From Dermanyssus gallinae (Eukaryota > Arthropoda > Arachnida > Mesostigmata > Dermanyssidae): a stretch of DNA of 64,000 bases. The stretch covers positions 569,001 to 633,000 of the forward strand of contig QVRM01002755.1 of assembly GCA_003439945.1 (NCBI GenBank), in the 5' to 3' direction. Positions 1 through 10,740 of the stretch are shown piece after piece. Under the pieces are notes generated by a model. It worked only from the letters and a program-made list of their open reading frames with translations. It searched no databases and was not told the origin of the DNA. Position numbers and translations under genes: made by a program. Position 1 is the first letter of the stretch; each line of letters opens with the position of its first letter.

Positions 1-2540
1 TTCGCTTTCTTTGCGGTGACACGCTGCGGCCGTGTGGCTGTGACGTGGGCAAATGAGGCACATAATTGTCACCAACTTTAGAACTACGGCGTATAGCTCA
101 TCGCAGATTTGCACTCGTCCCTGATTTGTCCTGCACAGGGAATTCCCACTTCCAAAAAGTTTCTCTTATTTAGCTGCGGTCTGCCGTCATCGCCTCCACC
201 GCTTACAATATGATTTTAAGCCCGTCCTACTTTAACGACTTCCTGCGATTGGAGAGCTCTTGATGCTTTTTCTTCTTCTTTTTTGGAAAACTCTGCGTGT
301 ACTCTATAAATTCACCCTTTTAGTGGCAATGCCAGTTTATAACATGCAGCCACCTTTATGACGCCTAGCATTTGATTTTGTTTTCTGATTTCTCAAACTA
401 TTCCATAGTTTTCACTCATATGGCCAGCCTGTTTCAAATATTAACACAAACGAAACAGGAACATGGCCACCACGTATTTTGGCAGAAACTGTTTGGATTT
501 TAAGCCACTGTCTAACTTGGCGCCGCTCTCGTCACTCACCGTCAGCTCGACGCACGATGTTGACCCAATCTGACTGTTTATCATTTTTATTTTCGTACTT
601 ACGTGGATTTTTCCAACATGCGCAAACTATTCCTCTCTGCAAGCAGCCGCTGGGCTTTAACTCGCAATTTATTTCTTCTGGCTGGAACGTGCACAGCATT
701 ATTTTCGTCCATGAACGCGCCACGTGCTCTGCACGTTCGAGCACGTCGAAATTAGTGGGTGTGGCGTGTTCTTCTGTGGCGCTAACTGCTTGTTGGCAAT
801 GTCGTGATCCGCCGCTAATTTGCCTGTCAACAGGCCTGCAGGTGCTGCAGTACCTAATGTTTCCTTCTGCGCAGTTAAATTGCTATATTTGCTCTTAGAT
901 GGTCGAGTGGTGTGGCGTTTTGTGAGCTGACAGTTTGTGATGCTTTTACTTGATCATGTGATCGTTCCAAAGGAGACGTCGAATAATTCATTATTTTCGG
1001 TTTCGGCTTTGGATCTAGCGAATGAAATTCGTTTGAATTCTCAGATTCCGATTCTTTACATTGTCTTGTCGCCAGTTTGGCGTCTTCTTAGAGAAGTAGA
1101 CTCCACCGTAACAAAAATAAACAACACTATGATCTCACAATGTGCGAGAAGCGGTACTTCGTACCAGCTCAAATAAGCCAAATATCACTTGACATTTAAT
1201 CTAATGAGATAATAATTTAGAGTACCTCTAAATTATGATTCATGATGACTCACCGATAGCAGACGACGAAAAATGCTTTGTTTTGTAAGGAATCTGTTGT
1301 ATACTTTGTTGTTCGTTTTAGAATTGCAGTTTTTCGCCATATTGAAGACATAAAAGGCATCCTTGGATTTTTAGCAATAGTCTTACGACCACATTTTATT
1401 CAATAAAGCACAGTAGTTGAAAGCAGTTCGTCTGGTGACATGACAACTCGTAAGAGAAGGCGGAAAACTGTTGTACACCGGATAGAAAGTGTTTGCCCTG
1501 AAATGAATAGTTTGACGTTTTAACCTCCTTCCTCCGCAATTCAGGTAAAGAGGGCGCCGTACTGTTTTCCCCGTGTTGAAATGACAGAAAAATTTGTAAC
1601 GCTTACCCAAAATCAATTGAGGAACCTCACCCACTAGGAGTTTAAGAAAAACAAGTGCCGCTTAATGACCGCGGTCAAGAAGCTGATTGCCATGGAGCTG
1701 GAGCCCTTTAAAAATGAGATGCGTCCATCGAAGGTGAAGAACCCCTCTCTAAAAGCTCGGTTGACCCACCCGGAGAGACACTCACGCAGAAGCAAAGTTG
1801 AGATAATTTGAATTCCCACTCAGCTAACCTTACGAACTCAGGAAGTTATACAGCAAATTGCATCCCAGACAGGCCTTTAGCTTATCGACGACGCCACTTT
1901 AGCGGCACATCGAGATGGCAAAACAGAAGGGATTGATGGGATAGGATCACAAGACACCGCAACCAAATTCCGGGCTATTTTGTTGTGGCTTGACGGCTAC
2001 TTTTGCCGAACAAGATAAACATTGCACGCATTTTCTCGAACAAACCTCACTGCAGGCATAATTTCATTTCTCGAGCGTTTGAAACAATATAAGGGGCGAA
2101 CCCACCGACGAAAACCTAAATAGCAGTATCTATGCTTCAGTTGGCTACAACTGCAACACGCGGCGATACAACCTAACCGCATAGACGTCGGCTGGAATCG
2201 TTATCTGCAACTTAACTCTTAAACAGTATACGTGGATTATATGGATGCGTAGGACACATATATCACCATATTTATTTCACTCATATTGAGTATGCATATG
2301 ACATAGACTATTATACAGATTATACAATTATACAGTCAGCTGCATACAACCTCTCGTCGGACGTGTTCAACATGATTTTCCCATTCCGAGATAAAGCTCT
2401 CCAATGGCACTGTACACGGCGTCTTCAACCTCAATCAAACAACCGGTACACAGCCTGACATTAGGTACACAAAGCGGCTCCTTGCCCTCTCATATACATA
2501 AACAATCGGTGTTTTTAGATTGCACCTATCGATCATAACC
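1..2540. other. 3' flank of the receptor gene, no recognisable gene
   Basis: Short open frames here (for example 479-898 and 937-1176 on plus, 1383-1634 and 1634-1819 on minus) show no motif I recognise, no clear splice context and no repeat family I can name. A short (TAA)n tract at about 2546-2562 marks the 5' edge of the LINE copy that follows. An old decayed element at 1.4-2.2 kb is possible but unproven. Confidence 0.5.
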
Positions 2541-2569
2541 TATCTAATAATAATAATAATAATATGATG

Positions 2570-4147
2570 GGATGAAAAAGCACTACTATTATCAGCTAGT
2601 GGAGTGCAACAAGGCGATCCGCTTGGACCTGCTTTATTCAGCCTCGGGGTATCCAGTTTAGTGGCACGTATGAAGAGCCCTCTTAACGTTTGGTACCTAG
2701 ATGACGCAACGATTAGAGGCCCACTTGAACTGGTTATATGTGATATTATCAACGTGCTGAATTTTGCGGAAGGGAAAGGCCTAAGCCTCAATGCCTTTAA
2801 GTGTGAAGTCATTACATTGGGAGGTAATGCCCAAGAACAGGATGAAATTTTTAGGGCGGTTTCGAATGTCTTGCCAGAATCTAGGCGCGTTGAGTTAGAC
2901 GAGCTGGAGCTTCTGGGAGCCCCAATAAGCATACGATCGATTTCAAAGACCCTTAAAGACAAGTGCTCTGGACTGAAGCAAATTCGCTCTCGCTTAACGG
3001 CGATGCATTCGAAAGCAGCTCTGTGCACCTGGAGATACAGCTTGGGCTCGCCAAAACTTAACTATAGTCTGCGCACTTCACCAGCTATTAAATGTCACGA
3101 AGATCTTCAAGCTTACGACGATACCGCAAGAAGCATTTTAGGTGAGGTATTAAAAATCGATCTGCATGATAACACTTGGAAAAGAGCAACCCTTCCAATT
3201 GCCGAAGGAGGACTTGGTGTTAGATCAGCGGCGGAGCTGGCTCCCATGTGCTATGCCGCGTCTCTATTGGAATTTGGTAAGCCCGCAAAAACCTTGGTCG
3301 CACCAGACATCCGCCAAGGAATCACAAGAGCCAAACCGTTGCAGAACTAATAGCTAGACAAGCAATTAGACGAGGCCCCTGGCAAGAATGTCCCACACAG
3401 CATACATTGGACTCCTACAGATGCAGCGCTGCAGCTGTTTGACAGCCTCCAATCTCCAGTGGAAAAAGCTGTCTTTCTGGCAGCACGGGACACATTTAGT
3501 GGAGGCTTTCTAAAGTGTCTCCCTTCACTGCAGCTGGGTACCATGCTGGACAACACCTCATTCCGCATGGTAACAGCTCTTCGAATAGGTGCCCCGGTTT
3601 GCAACCCCTACAGTTGCCGCGCATGTGGTACTACAGTATCTGAGGATGAACTTCATCCTCTTAGCTGCATCAAAAGCCATGGTAGAGTTTTTAGACACGC
3701 TGAAATCAATGCAATTATAAGAAGAGCCGTACGCAGAGCTGGTACGCTCGAGCCCAGATTAGGACTTCATGACGACAAAATACCTGACGGTGTAACAATC
3801 CCGCTATGGGCTAACGGCAGATGCTTGGTATGGGATGCTACAGTGTCCTACACAGTGGCTCCCTTATATATACGCCACAGTTCACTAGAAGCGGGATGGG
3901 TTGCCGAGCGCGCAGATAATGGGAAAAAACGCAAGTACCAACAACTGGAGACAAATTACATCGTAGTGCCAATATCTATGGAAACAATGGGTCCGTTGAG
4001 CAAAGGAACCAAGAGATTCATCAGTAAGCTGGGCCAACGGATTACAGATCTCACAGGGAATCGGCGCGAAGGCAAGTTTCTACGGTAACTGCTGTCGCTT
4101 GCAGTGTGCCGAGGAAACGCCGGCTGTATTGTCGGATCCATGGAATA
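2570..4147 (+). mobile_element. RLE-type non-LTR retrotransposon, 5'-truncated copy (RT palm to endonuclease end)
   Basis: The protein begins within the RT domain at SGVQQGDPLGPALF, followed by the catalytic box WYLDDATIRG (YLDD rather than the usual YADD) and the thumb region with GGLGVRSAAEL. A C-terminal zinc finger follows (CRACG...H...C near 3613-3675), then a restriction-like endonuclease layout: FRHAEINAI, IPDGVTIPLW and GRCLVWDATVS. It ends LLSLAVCRGNAGCIVGS. Lesions are a stop at 3348-3350, a short out-of-frame stretch (VAELIARQAIRRGPW) before the frame resumes near 3420, and an in-frame TAA at 4086-4088. It is dead and truncated at a (TAA)n tract. R2-, HERO-, CRE- or NeSL-like clades all use such an endonuclease; I cannot place the clade. 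Confidence 0.82.
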
Positions 4148-4195
4148 GTATTTAGGAGTTAAGAGAAGACAAGGAGTACACGCTCACGTTCACAC

Positions 4196-4274
4196 CTTAA
4201 AATTATAACATTTAAACAATATTAATAATTAATAACAATAATAATAATAAAAATTATGATGATGATTATTATTA

Positions 4275-4328
<54 letters not shown>

Positions 4329-4336
4329 TATTATTA
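4196..4336. repeat. (ATT)n-rich microsatellite after the RLE-LINE copy
   Basis: AT-rich simple sequence grades from taataataat into a long uninterrupted (ATT)n run at about 4262-4330. It lies about 50 bp past the LINE coding end and may have grown from the element's 3' tail. Confidence 0.85.
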
Positions 4337-4861
4337 GCACAATTATCATCGACAACGCAAAGTTTTTGAGGGATATCGTAAAATTAACGGAAAATAATGC
4401 GACCATGCGAAGCAATGCTTGTAAAGCAGATTATGTCATTGACTGTTTGTGGGGGGGAACGTTGCTTTTATTATAGACGCCATATGAAATTACCTGATAA
4501 GAGTAAACACTTTCATTCAACACAATTGCAAGAATTAAGGACTACTTATACAAAAAAAATTAAAGCAACACTCTTAAATAAGTACTCGCCATGATTTCTT
4601 CAAAAAATGCAGCTCTAGTTTATGTTCATTGATTTAGCATTTGTGAATAGCTATACACAGCCTCTATGTATATGGTATATACAGCGCAGACACTCAGCCC
4701 ACTTTAGGCTTTCATTTTTCGTACAATAGTTTGCCTTTTTTCTCTAGCTCTCTCTTTTTGTGCTTTCTTCTTCTTCTTCCACCATTTACACAATTGTTAG
4801 TTGGCGGACTACCAAGTGGTGTATTGTATGTAGATGTTACTACCGACTAGTACTATAACGA
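4337..4861. other. AT-rich spacer, nothing recognised
   Basis: A 65-codon frame at 4397-4594 has no recognisable similarity. Pyrimidine runs at about 4735-4780 are simple sequence. Confidence 0.5.
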
Positions 4862-5105
4862 TGTGGCGGCGTGGTCAAGGGGCGTAATGCGCTAGTCATG
4901 GTTGCCGTGGTTGCCGGGGTGTCGCCGGTTCGATTCCTGTTGCTGAACGAAATTTCTTTAAGTGGTGATCATCGGTGATAAACCATTCTGTTGAGAGTCA
5001 AATAGAGTCAAATAAAGTCAGACTAGATGGCAGGCCCTACAACTGAGAACAGGCGACCATACTGCCACACGGATTGTTGGGGAACCAAACGTCCGCCCAT
5101 GCGGC
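4862..5105 (+). repeat. SINE family C, tRNA-derived
   Basis: It starts with a tRNA-like head carrying an A box (tggcggcgtggtcaagg) and a B box (ggttcgattcc near 4928). Internal spacing suits a class II tRNA with a long variable arm. The body contains gtgataaaccattctgttgagagtc. A second, diverged copy is at 11773-11953. Divergence, the long non-tRNA body and the second copy argue for a SINE and against a working tRNA gene. Confidence 0.75.
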
Positions 5106-6220
5106 TTAAGCGCTGCTGATATAAAATGGCGAAATGTGTATTTAAGTGTACATGTCAAGCAAATGATAACTTCATTCATCCACCCATAACACGTGCTCCT
5201 CGCTCAAATAGGCCGACCTTTTGCCGCAGTTAACAAGGCGTTGCGCTCATTCTCCTCATCTTCCAGGCGTCCCTATTTCGTAAGTCGTCGAGCATGCCAC
5301 CTCACCAAACTCAACTAGTCTTCTTTCGTTGTTACTGGCTGAAATCGACATAAGCGCCAGAGGATCGCCATTGTCGCCGTATACTTCGTACATTTTGTGC
5401 TCAACGTGACCTCTGTGGCTAGCTTTCAGCGTAGTATGTTGAGATAAATCGCCACTTTGCGACCAATTAGCCGACTTAACGGCTTAACTAACGGCTAGGT
5501 GCAATTAAGGGGACCATACGCGAATCGCGTGCGAAAGTCAGCACGCCGCGCAACACTTCTAAAATGACAGAATCGGAAGTGCCTGTTTTGTGACTCGTAC
5601 ATACGTTCACATAGGACGGCTCGGTTGTGTTCCGAATCGATGTGCCTAAAAATTGACCATCATAAACAGAAAACATAGACAATCTTCAACGCAAGGCGTA
5701 GCGCTTATGCTGATGCATCGTTGCCCGCGTCTTAATATTCTACTGCATCTTCTTCTTCTTCCTCGCGTGGTGTCCGCTACGCGCGTTGTATTGTGCAATG
5801 GAAAAGTCTGTACATAAAAGACTGTTTGTCCACACTGACAACCTTGTCCCACTCCTGAATGGAAAGAAAAACTTGCTTTGCTTTTATTTTGTTTTGTTTC
5901 TGTCAACTGGATACAGTCATACCTCATATACAGCGCAACATACTGTTCCTAGGCCCAGTCTAATCTCACTTGGACACTCCACAAGTGTTGTCATTATCAT
6001 ACATATTTGTTTATAAAAAGAATACCTTCGAAAGAGGAACATCGGTCTGATCATGACCGTAGCGAGATAATATACGAAAATCTGACTGTCTTTGTCTCAA
6101 TGACCCAGTGACGCCTGTTCCCCTTGCCCTATTTCTTCTTATATGTATGTATGTATATATATATATATATATATTTCTCACTCCAAGTCGCCACAAGTAT
6201 ACGCAATATTTGGGCCTGTC
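5106..6220. other. 3' flank immediately downstream of the receptor stop
   Basis: Holds a (TA)n tract at about 6151-6173, 50 bp past the stop codon, and the candidate poly(A) signal near 5885. Small frames here are not recognisable. Confidence 0.5.
5883..5888 (-). terminator. Candidate poly(A) signal of the receptor gene
   Basis: On the minus strand AATAAA occurs 333 bp past the receptor stop codon, within a T-rich (plus-strand) tract. It is the nearest canonical hexamer I noticed downstream. No transcript evidence is available, so this is positional inference only. Confidence 0.3.
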
Positions 6221-7432
6221 TCAGAGATTGACCGACTCGTCGATTCGGACAACACCGGAGGCGTCAAGGCAAGTGGTCGTGGACGAGGGCGTCATGATGT
6301 TGAGTTTGACGGTGCTGGCACTTCGGGACGCGGCGTGAAACAACGGTATCGCATTGGTCGACGCACAGCGGAATAGTGACGACAGAGCCGGCGTTCTGGT
6401 TTTTGCTGCCGCAGCGGCCGCCCATGGTTCCGGCTGGCCGTCGGACACCGCTGTTGTTGTTATCGTCGTCGTCGTCGTCATCCCCAATGCGGTGGAGTCG
6501 ACCGGCCCGCCGGGGCTAGGTGTTGTGCCAGGAGTCGTTCGTCGGAATGGCGAAACACTACGTACCGGTTCCCGAGGGTGCTGTTGATGCTGTAGCTGGG
6601 TCTGTGGCACGCATCGACACGGGTGCTGGCGCTCAAGACAAAGGTGTGGGCCGGCGTGTCGGCCACGTTGGGAGTGTCGAAGCTGCAGCTGTTGTTTCTG
6701 CCGGGGTGGCGTTGATCGATGTCTGTGAAAGCTGCTTTCTCGGCGATCCCCGGCATCACTGTACGAGGAGACGTTATGCACGCTTTGGGGGTGGGGGTGG
6801 TGGTGGTGGATATTGTTGTTGCGGTGGTTGCTACTTGTACTGCCTCTACTGGACGATGGTGTGAGCATGTGTGCGCTAATCCTGCAAGTGCTGCCGTTGC
6901 AATTGCACAACATAGCACTAGGGGTGGAACAGGTACCCCCTCGGCTACAACTAACGCAGCCCCTGCCGCCGCCGCCGTCGCTGCTGCTGCTGCTTCTGCT
7001 GCTGCTACTGTTGTTGCTGTTGTTATGTTTATTTGCAGCCCTTCTTCTGCTGCAGCACCTCGAGCTGCCGGCCCTAACCCCACAGACGCCCCCGCTTCCG
7101 TTGCTCAGGTGCTGGTGTTGGTTCGGTAGACTCAATAATTGGCCGCCCCCAGCACCACCACCGCCGCCACCACCACCATCGCCATCGCATTCACCATTGC
7201 CAGCATCTGCACGACCGCCACTCGTGCCTATAGCGTGTCGATGAATGAAGCGGGCGCGCCGTCCGCCGCCCGCCGGAGAATACGAATGCAGCTGCTGGCC
7301 CATCGAGCACGAGTGGGTGAGGAATACGGCCGACGTCTGTGAGGCGGTCGCGTTGTTTGAGAGAAACGATCGCCGATTTGGATTGCGGCGTATGAGAGCC
7401 CGCAGGTACGCGTTGCGTAGGCACGTTTGCAC
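6221..7432 (-). CDS. Pdfr: Class B GPCR last exon: helix 8 and a 403-residue low-complexity cytoplasmic tail
   Basis: The exon starts at the acceptor ttttttggtatcaccag. It encodes VQTCLRNAYLRALIRRNPN (helix 8 and the membrane-proximal basic segment), then about 380 residues of low-complexity cytoplasmic tail ending ESVNL and TGA at 6223-6221. By residue: poly-Gly around 86-97, Asn/Ser-rich around 137-151, a His/Pro cluster near 209-215, Gln/His/Arg-rich around 235-285, and Thr and Ala runs around 318-343. The many Ser and Thr are plausible kinase and arrestin sites (inference). Start, phase and first 20 residues are strong. That the whole tail is translated unspliced is less certain. Long open frames on the plus strand here mirror GC-rich repeats. 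Confidence 0.78.
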   Translation of the reverse strand: MQTCLRNAYLRALIRRNPNRRSFLSNNATASQTSAVFLTHSCSMGQQLHSYSPAGGGRRARFIHRHAIGTSGGRADAGNGECDGDGGGGGGGGAGGGQLLSLPNQHQHLSNGSGGVCGVRAGSSRCCSRRRAANKHNNSNNSSSSRSSSSSDGGGGRGCVSCSRGGTCSTPSAMLCNCNGSTCRISAHMLTPSSSRGSTSSNHRNNNIHHHHPHPQSVHNVSSYSDAGDRRESSFHRHRSTPPRQKQQLQLRHSQRGRHAGPHLCLERQHPCRCVPQTQLQHQQHPREPVRSVSPFRRTTPGTTPSPGGPVDSTALGMTTTTTITTTAVSDGQPEPWAAAAAAKTRTPALSSLFRCASTNAIPLFHAASRSASTVKLNIMTPSSTTTCLDASGVVRIDESVNL

Positions 7433-7864
7433 CTGGTGATACCAAAAAAGGAGGAGATGATGATGATGATGATGATAATGATAATGATGACGACGACAGC
7501 GATGATAAAGATGAAGTCAGCGACGATGAAGATGAAGTCAGCGACGATGAAGATGAAGTCAGCGACGATGAAGGTGAAGTCAGCGACGACAAAGAGCGTC
7601 GGTTAAAAGTTAGAGCGCAATTCAAGTTAGCGAAACAGTCATAATGGGCCGACAGGGATAACTGAGAGCGAAAACGGACGAACGATTGCTGCCGATTCGT
7701 TCTTTTAATCAAGGTCGTCATCATCCTGGCTAACATAAGAACCTCAACGGTTATCATGCACAAAGCAGCAAACGACTGAATTGCAATTCATTGCTACACT
7801 AAAGTATGTGCAGCATATGCAAACCAGTGCTACCTTATCGCACGGAAAATATGCGAAAACCAGC

Positions 7865-7899
<35 letters not shown>

Positions 7900-7975
7900 G
7901 CGCTCTGTTCGATTATATATATGATAGAGATGATAGGTGTCGACTGACCCACATTTCTCACCCCTTATAACTTAC
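7433..7975 (-). other. Receptor intron (543 bp) with a (TA)n tract and a minisatellite next to the acceptor
   Basis: This is the shortest intron of the gene. It contains (TA)n near 7863-7905 and a GA-rich 21-bp minisatellite at about 7450-7600 that abuts the last-exon acceptor. I see no other feature. Confidence 0.7.
7450..7600. repeat. GAT trinucleotide run and 21-bp acidic-coding minisatellite
   Basis: A (GAT)n run at about 7456-7490 passes into about four units of 21 bp, gatgaagtcagcgacgatga plus a, with scattered changes (GGT for GAT in the last unit). On the plus strand it reads as Asp/Glu/Val/Ser repeats. On the gene's strand it is CAT/TTCATC-rich and supplies the pyrimidine-rich sequence before the last-exon acceptor. 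Confidence 0.85.
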
Positions 7976-8017
7976 CTCTGAGTTCATAAAGCAGTGTATC
8001 ACAGATACGAAGATTCC
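7976..8017 (-). CDS. Pdfr: Class B GPCR micro-exon: end of TM7 (14 codons)
   Basis: This 42-nt exon lies between the acceptor ctcaattacag and a consensus donor gag/gtaagt. It encodes GIFVSVIHCFMNSE, which completes SSQG at its 5' side and NSEVQTCLR at its 3' side, both family hallmarks. Phase 0 at both ends. The residue normally Tyr in V-x-Y-C-F (the Y of the HETY tetrad) is His here, codon CAC. The exon is too short for standard ORF detection; it was located by its expected protein sequence and splice sites. Confidence 0.87.
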
Positions 8018-8339
8018 CTGTAATTGAGCCGGTTGCAGGTACTGTTAGTAACTTATTTTGCTCTTGTGGAGTGTATCCATTCAATCTGAATGTCATATTT
8101 TATTTATTCCTATATACGAACAGAGCTACAACATGCACTATTGCCTGGCGTCTAGTGGTCGAGACCGACTGATACAACCATATAGGTAAGTGCCAGGGCA
8201 ATGGCAAACTAACCGCCTTAGAAAAACAAGAGTTGCTAACCGCAAAAATTGCGACGCTTAGCCGGTCAAAGTCAAGTTCCTAACCTGACCTAACCAAAAC
8301 CATTGCAATTTATATATATAACATATTTATATAGGCCTA

Positions 8340-9060
8340 CGACTGGGGACAGACCTGGTTAGTCCCCATCGGTGTCAACGTGGTCACCCCGTCGACAAAC
8401 TGGGACATCACGGCCTATCGTGTATCATCAGCGCAGGACGACGCCCTCGACATGCCGCTATCAATGAGACCTTCAGCAGAGCCCTCAGATCATGCGGTCG
8501 TCCGTGCATCCTCGAACCCCCGGGCCTCTGCGTGGAGGACGGCAGGCGTCCAGACGGGATGACACTTACACCATTCGAGCGAGGCAAAATGCTGGTTTGG
8601 GATGCAACCGTTACCGACTCCTTAGCACCTTCTATGGTCGGTGGCGGCGCATCCGAAGCCGGCTATGCAGCCCACCTTGCGGAGACCAGCAAGCTAAGAA
8701 AATACTCATCAATTGGGTATCCCCACGAATTCTGGCCACTTGCGTTTGAGACCATGGGTGGTCCTGGTGTTCGGACCAGACAACTGATTCGCAAAGTCGG
8801 CACTTTGTCAGATCAGTCAACCGGTGATAAAAGATCGTCGTCCCTTATTAAGCAATGTCTGAATCTCGACATACAACGTGGAAACGCGGCCTCCCTTCGG
8901 GGCACACTTCTGAAGTGGTCTCGGCCTAGCCTAGACGAGGCGGACACGTGATAGTCGCAACACATACCCGCTAGGCACACTGGCTTAGCTAATCTCTTGT
9001 AATATGTGTCCCACAAACATAATGTAATATACGAAAAATAAATATATTGAACATATTTAT
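8340..9060 (+). mobile_element. RLE-type LINE, 3' fragment (endonuclease end and 3' UTR)
   Basis: It carries the endonuclease motifs in order: RRPDGMTLTPF, GKMLVWDATVTDSLAP, then KLRKYSSIGY, FETMG and LDIQRGNAASLRGTLL, stopping at 8949-8951. A 3' UTR with AATAAA near 9038 follows. The part before the first motif reads CIISAGRRPRHAAINETF, equivalent to FRHAEINAI in the 2570-4147 copy, but in another frame. The RT domain is missing. Confidence 0.8.
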
Positions 9061-9109
9061 TTATTCACCATAATATTGGTAGCAGTATACATCTAATGTT
9101 ATGCGAAGT

Positions 9110-10378
9110 CTACACTGATCCTATATAGTGTGCACGAGATTGTAGTGACGTTGTGTCTATTTCGGTGCACACAAGTATATGGTATCTATCAATATCACAA
9201 ATTCCACAAAATCTACACACACGACCATCGACCTCAAAACACTGTCTACTCAAACACATGTAGTGATGGTATCCGTGCCATGTCACTCGACAAATTAGTG
9301 CTCGGTTCTTCTGGGCTCCTCTCTTCCATTTGTCCGAGCAAAACGCTGGTCCGTCCGTGTAGTTATTGGTCGCAAACTTCACGTTGCGTATTTCCCGAAA
9401 CTCCCTATATACTGTGAGTACGGCTTCACTAAGAGGTAGTCCGTCTAGGGCAAAGTCCTCTGTAAGGGTTCGTTCGCGACATAGTTCAAGAGCGAATGTA
9501 GCAGAGGCGTTTTTGGGTAGACCTAGCACGCGCTTGATATAAAGTGCCTTTAAACGGTCTAGCCTTTTCAGATCGCTTACAGTCAGAAAAGGTGCTATTG
9601 CAGGCAGGCCGTATCGTATAATAGGGGCAATTTTTAGCCTGAATATGTTTAGCGCTATCTTCAAGTCGATATCTCGAAGTTCACCGAGAAGCATGACAGT
9701 GGCTGTCGCTTTGGCTAGTATTTTTTCGACATGTCTGCTAAAAGAGAGTCTTGGTGTCAGTGTAACGCCGAGATAAGAAAAGTGGTTGACTATCTCCAAT
9801 GCAATGCCATTAATTTTGATGCGGCAGTCGGCTGCGGCGTATGCCCCTCCTCGGCTAAAGCGAAGGACTTTTGTTTTATCTATGTTGATTGTTAGCCTGT
9901 TCTCTTTGCACCAATTAACTGTTATGTTTAGGAAATACTGCAGGTGTTCACGCGACTTTGCAAAGATGACTAGGTCATCTGCGTAGAAGGCGTGCGCAGC
10001 TTTTGCATCGCGTAAAAGATCCGATAGGGTTGCTATGTATATTATAAACAGGAATGGGCTAGCAGGATCTCCCTGGGCCAATCCTACCGTTTGCGTTATG
10101 GTGTCGTTGATATAATGATCTCCGTTCTTAACTATGATGGAGTTATAGTGAAGCATGTCCCGGATAAGGTTGTATATTGCTCCGCATATTAAAAAATGGT
10201 TACGAATGATTTCTAAAAGATGGTCCCTTGGAACAGAGTCAAATGCGGTCTTAAAATCTATATATGCGGTATACGTCATTTCTTTACTTTGGCGACGTTG
10301 TTGCACATAGTTCAGCAGAAGGTTAATAGCATCTTCGGTGCAATTTAAAGAAGGACGAACCTTTGGTGGGACGAGCAA
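9110..10378 (-). mobile_element. Non-LTR retrotransposon RT fragment, open frame of about 420 codons
   Basis: The frame is uninterrupted and carries RT blocks in order: YIDFKTAFDSVP, QTVGLAQGDPASPFLF, AFYADDLVIF (catalytic YADD), NRLTINIDKTKVLRFSR and HFSYLGVTLTP. The thumb follows, then a C-terminal CRFCGICDIDRYHILVC knuckle. The N-terminal endonuclease and the first RT blocks are absent, and LLVPPKVRPSLNC stands where the early RT block should be. It lacks the RLE motifs of the neighbouring LINE, so it is a different family. Its clean frame suggests a more recent insertion than other LINE pieces here. Confidence 0.85.
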
Positions 10379-10546
10379 ACCTTAGAGCCATTACTTATAG
10401 TCTTTGAACACGTCGACAAGTTCTCGAGGCCAGTCCCACTTACTGCTGAGTTTATCGATTTTGGTCTGCCTGAACCCGGCTCTGACAGCACTGAGTTAGC
10501 AATCAACATCGAACCATAAAAGGCGCTAGTAAGCGTTCAAGCGACC

Positions 10547-10740
10547 GAGCAAGATGGCTTAAAGGCAAACTCTCTTTGCGTTGCATTCGGGAGGCCTGGG
10601 TTCGAGACCCAGACCGGCCACTCCTACATTGGATTTCATGGCTTCCAATTTAAACAAGGTAAATGCCGGAGTAGACTAAAAATCGACCATGATCGAAAAA
10701 AAACGGGGAGCACAGACGTCTCAATAAAAAGCGATGGTGC
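10547..10740 (+). repeat. SINE family B, tRNA-derived head with an RLE-LINE tail
   Basis: The head has a degenerate A box (agatggcttaaaggc) and a good B box (gggttcgagacc near 10600). The tail after 10618 (ccactccta, caaggtaaatgccggag, gactaaaaatcgaccatgat) closely resembles the last codons and 3' UTR of the RLE-LINE at 25752-25820 read on minus. Other copies on minus: 42930-43095 (full) and 27345-27422 (head plus short tail). Confidence 0.78.

Noticed and set aside
6354..7342. Several open frames of 77-143 codons on the plus strand and 201 codons in another minus frame
   Set aside because: They overlap the receptor's last exon and arise from GC-rich trinucleotide repeats read in other frames (runs of Leu, Ala, Val). 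They lack motifs and splice context.
7440..7620. Acidic Asp/Glu repeat protein on the plus strand
   Set aside because: It is only the coding shadow of a minisatellite within the receptor's last intron, with no start context or continuation.
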